From Phycisphaerae bacterium (GTDB lineage: Bacteria > Planctomycetota > Phycisphaerae > Sedimentisphaerales > UBA12454): a DNA stretch of 11,842 nucleotides. Location: assembly GCA_028712345.1 (NCBI GenBank), contig JAQTQF010000028.1, positions 1 through 11,842 of the forward strand, in the 5' to 3' direction. Numbering within the stretch: the stretch's first letter is position 1; every line of letters begins with the position of its first letter. The position numbers were made by a program, and so were the translations under genes. Shown in pieces: positions 6,918 to 11,842 of this stretch. The notes under the pieces were generated by a model. The model was not told the DNA's origin and ran no database searches. It was given only the letters and a program-made list of their open reading frames with translations.

Positions 6918-8267
6918 TTACCCTGCAAAAGATTTTTCCATCGCTGCCAACGGCAACTCAAAACCGAAGCTGCTTCCTTTTCCTATCTCGCTGGCCACAA
7001 AAACCCGACCGTTATGAACCTTTTCAATAATCTGTTTTACGAGATTAAGGCCGAGACCGGTGCCTTTTGCACATTTATTATTAGCCTTTACCCTGTAAAA
7101 TTTATCGAACACTTTCAACAGGTCATCAGAAGGAATGCCGACTCCGGTATCCGTTACAGTTACCCTCGCAACGCCTTCAGACTCGTCAACCTCGCTGTTT
7201 ACGGTTACCTTTCCGCCATTCGGAGTATATTTAACCGCATTGCTGAGCAGATTAATTACAACCTGGGAAATCATATCTTTATCGGCAACGACCTGGTCAA
7301 AAACTATGGAAGTCTGATCTTCAACGGTTATATCCTTCTCAATGGCATAGCCCTTAATCATTTGCACGGCATCGCGGACTACCAGAGCTGTGCTTAAGGC
7401 TTCTTTGTTGACCTTTATAAGGCCGGATTCTATACGCGATATATTGAGAATATCTTCTATAAGACGATTAAGTCTCTGTGCCTGGTTCTGTATGATTGAA
7501 TAAAATTCATTTCGAGTTTTTTCGTCATTGGCTTCGCCATCAACAAGCATTTCTGAATATGCTGTAATCGAAGCAAGCGGCGTCTTCAGCTCATGTGAAA
7601 CATGGCTTACAAAATCATTTTTCATCTGTGATATTTCTTTTTCTCTCGTAATATCATGCAGAACCGCTACGGTACCGCAGACCTCATCTTCATCATCGTA
7701 AATACAGGATATGGTACAATTATATACCAACGGATTCTCAGCAGAATCGAATATCAACTCATGCTTGATATGCCTGGCCTTGCTCTTTCTGCTGCTGGTA
7801 ATCAGTTTTATGAGTTCGTTTTTGCTTACAAGTTCATCGAGCAGCTTAAGAGCCGCCTTTTCAAGGTCAAAACCGAAAAGCACCCCCGCCGGTTCATTTG
7901 CCATAAGCAGTCTGTCATTGGCATCGGTAACTATAACAGCATCTGAAATGCTGTAAATAATCGCTTCGGTATTCCGTTTCTGCCTTTTCAAAAGCTGAAC
8001 CTGCAGACGCAGGTCCTTGGTTTCTTTAACGCATTGCGAAGCCTTTTCGCGCTGGCCTTTATAATCGTTTTTGAGACCTTCAAACTGGGCAAGCAGAAAC
8101 TTACGGTCAATAAATGTAAACCAGCCGATATACGCAGTAACGCCGACGGCAGCAATAATCAGCAAAACCTCAAATACTCCCGTCCCGCCGGCAGGTATCG
8201 CTGCAGCAGCCAGCAATCCGATTAAACCAAGTCCCGCCGGCAAAATATATTGTTTTTTATTTGTCAT
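6918..8267 (-). CDS. Membrane-anchored PAS sensor histidine kinase
   Basis: Autophosphorylating sensor kinase, 449 residues, anchored in the inner membrane by two N-terminal hydrophobic segments (about 9-27 and 31-53) with almost no periplasmic loop. Sensing is therefore probably cytoplasmic or within the membrane. A helical linker (55-100) leads to a PAS domain (about 101-208), then HisKA with FVSHVSHELKTPLASITAY (phospho-acceptor H225), and the HATPase_c domain with N box VINLLSNAVKYTPNGG (337-352), G1 DTGVGIP (373-379), F box FDKFYRV (387-393) and G2 GTGLGL (402-407). It has no fused receiver; the CheY-like protein encoded 22 bases downstream is the obvious partner. Start choice: ATG at 8267, with AAGGG 5 bases upstream. 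A GTG at 8273 in the same frame would add only two residues. Confidence 0.93.
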   Translation of the reverse strand: MTNKKQYILPAGLGLIGLLAAAAIPAGGTGVFEVLLIIAAVGVTAYIGWFTFIDRKFLLAQFEGLKNDYKGQREKASQCVKETKDLRLQVQLLKRQKRNTEAIIYSISDAVIVTDANDRLLMANEPAGVLFGFDLEKAALKLLDELVSKNELIKLITSSRKSKARHIKHELIFDSAENPLVYNCTISCIYDDEDEVCGTVAVLHDITREKEISQMKNDFVSHVSHELKTPLASITAYSEMLVDGEANDEKTRNEFYSIIQNQAQRLNRLIEDILNISRIESGLIKVNKEALSTALVVRDAVQMIKGYAIEKDITVEDQTSIVFDQVVADKDMISQVVINLLSNAVKYTPNGGKVTVNSEVDESEGVARVTVTDTGVGIPSDDLLKVFDKFYRVKANNKCAKGTGLGLNLVKQIIEKVHNGRVFVASEIGKGSSFGFELPLAAMEKSFAG

Positions 8268-8272
8268 CGTCA

Positions 8273-8278
8273 CCCTTA
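8273..8278 (-). promoter_or_regulatory. Ribosome binding site overlapping the secretin stop codon
   Basis: Minus-strand TAAGGG: the secretin stop TAA (8278-8276) forms part of AAGGG, which serves the kinase ATG at 8267. Termination of one gene and initiation of the next are therefore probably coupled. Confidence 0.65.
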
Positions 8279-9994
8279 TTTACGCTTCCACTTTCCATCC
8301 ATTTTTCTATCCGTTTCATCGAGCATTACTCTTTCCGATGCCCGGAGTTTGGCCGGGTTGGTTTTGGCAAGAATTTTTTCTTTCAGCCTGACCGCTTCAA
8401 GAGCGTTCGGCCTGAATCCTATAATCCAGTCCAACTCTTTAAGAGCCTTGTCATATTCCTTATCCTCATAATACTCAACAGCCCTCGCGTAACCTTCTTC
8501 GTAAATCCTTGCTCTGGTAATGGGGTTCATTCTCTTTCTCGAACCATGGGTAATTCTGTCTATATCCTGCTGCTTCCTTGCAGACTCTGCCGCCAAATCA
8601 TCGGGGGTATTGATAATATGCGGCGTTATCAACACAATGAGTTCTGTACGAATATTAGCATCCCTGGTGCTCTTAAACAAATTGCCTATGATTGGCAAAT
8701 CACCTACAACAGGCACCTGAACATCGGTATTGGTAAGTTCTTCTTTAAACAGACCGCCTATAATTATCGTCCTGCCGTCCTTTACCATTATGTTGCTTTT
8801 AACCTGCGTAACAGTTTTTAAAGGCAAATTACCATTCGCATCCAATACCGTACCGGTACTTAATTCAGGATTAATCTCCATACGAATATATCCGTCTTCG
8901 CATATAAAAGGCCTGAATTTCGGTATCGTACCGCTTATGAGAAAATCCACCGAAGTTGTTGTGGTCTGCCCCTGAGTCGTGCTGGCGGTATAGCCCCTCT
9001 CTTCGCCGATGTTTATGTAACCGGCCTGTTTATTCAGCGCCATAATCTTCGGATTAGCAAGCACTGTCGTATCAGTAATTCCCTCCTGAGCCGTAATTGC
9101 TGCGGTTATCTCATCGTTATTAAGCGTTGCGGTAAATGCTGTAGCTGCAGAGTTGTGAAGGTCTGCGGATATACCAAAAGGAGTAGAGGTTTCGGCAAGG
9201 CCACCAATTTTGCTCCAGTCTATACCAAAGTTTGTCGTTTCTGACAGTTCCGCCTTGAGAATTGTAACCTCAACCATAATCTGCTGAGGTCTTATATCTA
9301 TTTCCTTTATCATCCTGCCAATCTGGTCGAGCCTTTCGGGGAAATCAAAAACTACAATTGTATCCCTAATCGAAGCGGTATCGCCGCCGCTGCCCGCGTC
9401 TGTGTCAACCTTCGCGGCAGTCGTTGAAGCAATTTTCCCCGATATGCTGAGTATCGGTGCTATGAGAATTTTCGCATCCTCGGCGTTTATATAATTGAGC
9501 GTATATACTCTGCTGGTCATTCTCGTTATATCCTGAGAATACCTGGCATATTCTTCATTCGTATAAACTCTGATGAAATTACCTTCAGTCTCATAGAAAT
9601 ATCCCGGACCGAGTATGGCATTCAGTGCCTGCTCAAATGTAACCTCATAAAGGCTGGTGACATTGAGTTTGCCGATAATGTTCGTAGAGGGAATGATATT
9701 TTTCTTGTACTTTGCGCCCAGAAATCGCAATGCGTCCCTGACGGACATATCTTTTCTGAAATTTATAGACTGCACAATCCGCTCGTCAAAAGCCTCATTC
9801 CCATCGGAAAACTCGGCGGAATCATCGATTAAAACGCCACTGTCCGCCTGTTCGAGAAGAACCGACTGATTATCCACCGGCTGGTTTGTCTCGGCATGAG
9901 CAACCACTATCAAAATGACAGTGGTTATTAGCATCACACAGAGAAAAATTACATTCCTTTTATTAATTTTTATTTTCTCGTTTTTATTTTCCAT
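8276..9994 (-). CDS. pilQ: Outer-membrane secretin (PilQ/GspD family)
   Basis: Multimeric outer-membrane gate through which the pilus leaves the cell. It has 572 residues, shorter than typical PilQ (about 700), with no AMIN domains visible. A signal peptide with a hydrophobic core (15-31) ends at a likely AHA-E cleavage site (after residue 34). An acidic linker is followed by an N0/STN domain (about 75-143) and one N1-type secretin N domain (about 160-236, interrupted by a Ser/Gly/Thr-rich insert near 188-208). The secretin beta domain (about 240-460) contains VLANPKIMALNKQAGYINIG (311-330), a Thr/Ser/Gln-rich gate segment (335-348), GRTIIIGGLF (407-416) and the signature VPVVGDLPIIGNLF (427-440). 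An unusual lysine- and arginine-rich C-terminal tail (465-572) includes a TPR-like helical pair (about 495-543). The ATG at 9994 has AAGGAA 6 bases upstream. GspD is the alternative assignment. Confidence 0.92.
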   Translation of the reverse strand: MENKNEKIKINKRNVIFLCVMLITTVILIVVAHAETNQPVDNQSVLLEQADSGVLIDDSAEFSDGNEAFDERIVQSINFRKDMSVRDALRFLGAKYKKNIIPSTNIIGKLNVTSLYEVTFEQALNAILGPGYFYETEGNFIRVYTNEEYARYSQDITRMTSRVYTLNYINAEDAKILIAPILSISGKIASTTAAKVDTDAGSGGDTASIRDTIVVFDFPERLDQIGRMIKEIDIRPQQIMVEVTILKAELSETTNFGIDWSKIGGLAETSTPFGISADLHNSAATAFTATLNNDEITAAITAQEGITDTTVLANPKIMALNKQAGYINIGEERGYTASTTQGQTTTTSVDFLISGTIPKFRPFICEDGYIRMEINPELSTGTVLDANGNLPLKTVTQVKSNIMVKDGRTIIIGGLFKEELTNTDVQVPVVGDLPIIGNLFKSTRDANIRTELIVLITPHIINTPDDLAAESARKQQDIDRITHGSRKRMNPITRARIYEEGYARAVEYYEDKEYDKALKELDWIIGFRPNALEAVRLKEKILAKTNPAKLRASERVMLDETDRKMDGKWKRK

Positions 9995-10005
9995 AATTAA
10001 TTCCT

Positions 10006-10596
10006 TTACTGTTCTGGTATCAACAGTGATTCAGGTATTTTTTTTGTTACTATTATTCCGTTACATTCAAGCTCCACCTTGTTTTCATAAATTTTTACAA
10101 CCTTAAAAACATAACTCTCATCATGAAATACAAACTTGAAGCTCCGTCCTTCTTCCAAAAGTTTATCTTCCATAAAAGCCTGCGGCTTTTTATCATTCAC
10201 TATTGCTATAAGTTCCATTGCTTCAACAGCGGCAGAAGCCCCGCCCGAATTTTGCGAATCGCTTTTAGACGGCATTTCGACTGAGCCGCCCATATCAACG
10301 CCAAATTCCTTAAAAGACCTTGCGTCAAAAAAATCATTAGCAAGAACATTATGTCTTTGCGGCAAAAAGGGAAGTTCAACAAAAACTGTTTTCGACGGCG
10401 ACAAAACGGCTTTTACTAAATCAGAATTTACCGCCGTTGCCGCCTGCGGGGTCGATTTACCGACAAAAACCCTTAACCACAAAACACCCATAACCGCAAG
10501 CAGAACCAACGCGACTACAAGCTTTTTTCGCTGCAAAGCAATATTCGCAGAGGCGGCCCTTTTTCTGTCAACAGTTTTTTGCGGTGTTTGTCTCAC
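10006..10596 (-). CDS. PilP/GspC-like single-pass inner-membrane protein
   Basis: Position between pilO and the secretin gene is that of pilP, whose product links the PilNO complex to the secretin. It has 196 residues: a basic N-terminus (1-25), one membrane segment (about 26-45), a periplasmic linker, and a C-terminal beta-rich domain (about 128-190) with the pattern of a GspC/PilP homology region, namely LIAIVNDKKPQAF, then EGRSFKF and a strand ending VELECNGIIVTKKIP. PilP is normally a lipoprotein, but no lipobox cysteine is present; the bitopic layout resembles GspC more. Start choice: GTG at 10596 directly follows the pilO stop (TAAGTG) and has AGGA 8 bases upstream. Sequence identity to known PilP is not obvious, so the assignment rests on position and architecture. 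Confidence 0.7.
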   Translation of the reverse strand: MRQTPQKTVDRKRAASANIALQRKKLVVALVLLAVMGVLWLRVFVGKSTPQAATAVNSDLVKAVLSPSKTVFVELPFLPQRHNVLANDFFDARSFKEFGVDMGGSVEMPSKSDSQNSGGASAAVEAMELIAIVNDKKPQAFMEDKLLEEGRSFKFVFHDESYVFKVVKIYENKVELECNGIIVTKKIPESLLIPEQ

Positions 10597-11133
10597 TTAT
10601 TTATTCCTGTAAAAAATATTCGTTTCCGCCTGCATAACCAGACTGCCGTCAAATTTATCACTCCCTATCATCGAAACTTCTTCCATTTGAATAACCCGCT
10701 GAAAACTCTCCATCGCCTTGAAAAACTTAAAAATATGTATAAGCTTTCCCCTACACTGTATATGAACCGGTATTTTGAACACTCTGCCTGCCTGAGTCTC
10801 CTGACCCGGCTGAATAACAAGATCGTCAAGCCCCTGCTGTTTCATTACAGTTGCAAGAGCCTGAAGGAACTCACCATGCGACCTGCCGACTGGAATTTTG
10901 GCGTCAAAATCACTTATCTGCCGGTCCAAATCCTCAATTTCCTGGCGCAACTGCGGCAGAGTATCCAGACGCATCCCCATAGAATTATTTTCCGTCATTA
11001 AAGCCATATTCTCTGCCTTGAGCATTCTGGCCTTTTCATTTAGCGGCAGATATTGAAAAAATAAAAACGCCGCCGCCATGGCTACCACCACAACAGACAT
11101 AACAATTTGTTTTTGTTCTAATTTAGCTTTCAT
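10597..11133 (-). CDS. pilO: Type IV pilus inner-membrane protein PilO
   Basis: Forms a heterodimer with PilN in the inner-membrane alignment complex. It has 178 residues: a short cytoplasmic N-terminus, one membrane segment (about 10-28), a periplasmic coiled coil (about 32-80, with repeated Leu, Met, Glu and Gln positions), then a ferredoxin-like domain (about 84-175) opening with IPVGRSHGEFLQALATVMKQ. This is the standard PilO plan, slightly shorter than the usual 200 or so residues. The ATG at 11133 begins 5 bases after the pilN stop, and its TAA stop abuts the GTG of the next gene. Confidence 0.88.
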   Translation of the reverse strand: MKAKLEQKQIVMSVVVVAMAAAFLFFQYLPLNEKARMLKAENMALMTENNSMGMRLDTLPQLRQEIEDLDRQISDFDAKIPVGRSHGEFLQALATVMKQQGLDDLVIQPGQETQAGRVFKIPVHIQCRGKLIHIFKFFKAMESFQRVIQMEEVSMIGSDKFDGSLVMQAETNIFYRNK

Positions 11134-11138
11134 ACTTA

Positions 11139-11774
11139 TTATTTCACAATATAATTAGACAGATAACAGGTCATCTCAAATTCACAAACCTGCCGCTGAC
11201 CAAGATTAGTATTCCTTGAAAAACCTGGTATAACCTGAAAAAAATAATCAGACTGTTCCAGCTTATTAAGCGTCTCGGCCACCTGAGCGGCATCGGAAGC
11301 GAGACCGCTGAAAACAATTTTAAATCTTGCATTGTTACTAAAAGATTTTGACTTATCAGCATCTGGGGAAAAAACCTGGATTCCCGTTTTTATACCCTGC
11401 TGCCCAAACAACTCTTTTTTTATTTCAAGTTTTTTCAATACAACTCTTCTGTCAAACAGATGAGACATTTCCGCAATAATATTTGAAACAACTATATGCG
11501 AATCAACACTGTCGAGAATTTTCTGTTCAGAAAGCAAAAGACCCAGCTTGCTTCGGGCATTGTCATATTCGTTCTGTGCCAGCATTTGAGTAAACCTTGA
11601 ATTCTGCAGCGCCGTATTTTTAGCCCTGGCGACCGCAACCCTGCCGTTGGCAAAAATGGTCCAGACCGTCATTACCAGGACAATAAGCCCCAGCGCAATA
11701 TAAAATTCGCGGTGCTTTTTCTGCTGCGAGCGTCCTTGCTTGTACCACTCAGGTAGAAAATCAATCTCTTTCAC
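11139..11774 (-). CDS. pilN: Type IV pilus inner-membrane protein PilN
   Basis: Single-pass membrane protein whose short cytoplasmic tail binds PilM and whose periplasmic part pairs with PilO. It has 211 residues. The N-terminus KEIDFLPEWY (2-11) corresponds to the conserved PilN tail motif (INLLP in many relatives) that docks in a PilM groove. A membrane segment spans about 24-42, a coiled coil about 45-85, and the rest (about 95-205) fits the ferredoxin-like periplasmic domain. It starts with GTG at 11774, inside the end of pilM (14-base overlap), with AAGG about 9 bases upstream. The overlap suggests translational coupling and balanced output of PilM and PilN. Confidence 0.88.
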   Translation of the reverse strand: MKEIDFLPEWYKQGRSQQKKHREFYIALGLIVLVMTVWTIFANGRVAVARAKNTALQNSRFTQMLAQNEYDNARSKLGLLLSEQKILDSVDSHIVVSNIIAEMSHLFDRRVVLKKLEIKKELFGQQGIKTGIQVFSPDADKSKSFSNNARFKIVFSGLASDAAQVAETLNKLEQSDYFFQVIPGFSRNTNLGQRQVCEFEMTCYLSNYIVK

Positions 11775-11842
11775 AGCTAATCGCCTTTTCAGCTATATCC
11801 ACACCTTTGAGGCAAAGCCCGGTAGCTACTGCCCATTCACAA
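11761..11842 (-). CDS. pilM: C-terminal end of PilM (partial)
   Basis: The frame enters at the window edge and ends at TGA (11763-11761), giving 26 residues beginning CEWAVATGLCLKGV. This resembles the C-terminal AVALGLALRG-type motif of PilM, the actin-like cytoplasmic protein that binds the PilN tail. Position directly before pilN, with a 14-base overlap, agrees. The fragment is short, so the assignment rests mainly on context. Confidence 0.75.
   Translation of the reverse strand, partial: CEWAVATGLCLKGVDIAEKAISCERD

Noticed and set aside
6896..6961. N-terminal extension of the response regulator
   Set aside because: The extension overlaps the kinase gene; the internal ATG at 6895 has a strong AAGGAG and begins exactly at the receiver fold.
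8261..8821. Plus-strand open frame of 186 codons opposite the secretin gene
   Set aside because: It lies antisense to the conserved secretin C-terminus, and its translation is rich in Phe, Cys, Ser and Arg with no domain pattern; it is a shadow of the real gene.

Overview
All genes in this window lie on the minus strand, so transcription runs from position 11842 towards position 1. The window holds most of a type IV pilus (or pilus-like secretion) assembly operon, followed by the conserved housekeeping pair rpsO (ribosomal protein S15) and pnp (polynucleotide phosphorylase, truncated by the window edge). No mobile element, tRNA, rRNA or CRISPR array is visible. The base composition looks moderate to slightly AT-rich by eye (not counted). 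The protein style (PNPase start, PilN starting KEIDFLPEWYKQG, a single-pass PilP/GspC-like protein) suggests an anaerobic or environmental Planctomycetota, possibly of the Phycisphaerae/Sedimentisphaerales type. That placement is an inference from general resemblance, not a demonstrated match.

Layout in transcription order: the C-terminal end of pilM (11842-11761), pilN (11774-11139), pilO (11133-10597), a PilP/GspC-like membrane protein (10596-10006), a pilQ-type secretin (9994-8276), a membrane sensor histidine kinase with a PAS domain (8267-6918), a receiver-only response regulator (6895-6512), a GAF plus HD-GYP cyclic-di-GMP phosphodiesterase (6491-4881), a single-domain STAS protein (4884-4549), pilB extension ATPase (4529-2814) and pilC platform protein (2791-1673). 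Gaps are 0 to 22 bases, several neighbours overlap or abut, and several Shine-Dalgarno sequences are built from the preceding stop codon. This is one long, translationally coupled transcription unit.

The inner-membrane alignment complex (PilM, N, O, P-like), the outer-membrane secretin, the motor ATPase and the platform protein form the machine. Between secretin and motor sits a four-gene signalling block: kinase, receiver, cyclic-di-GMP hydrolase and STAS switch. It is the most distinctive feature of the locus and suggests that pilus extension is controlled locally by phosphorylation and cyclic-di-GMP. The PilB that follows carries an N-terminal MshEN domain with degenerate cyclic-di-GMP motifs and, unusually, an Asn in the Walker A motif where Ser or Thr is expected.

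The two longest non-coding gaps are 1476-1672 (a good sigma70-type promoter for rpsO and a weak hairpin) and 1000-1208 (a probable rpsO terminator, then a palindromic element made of 9-base CACAGAG-type repeats in front of pnp). No gap exceeds 300 bases.
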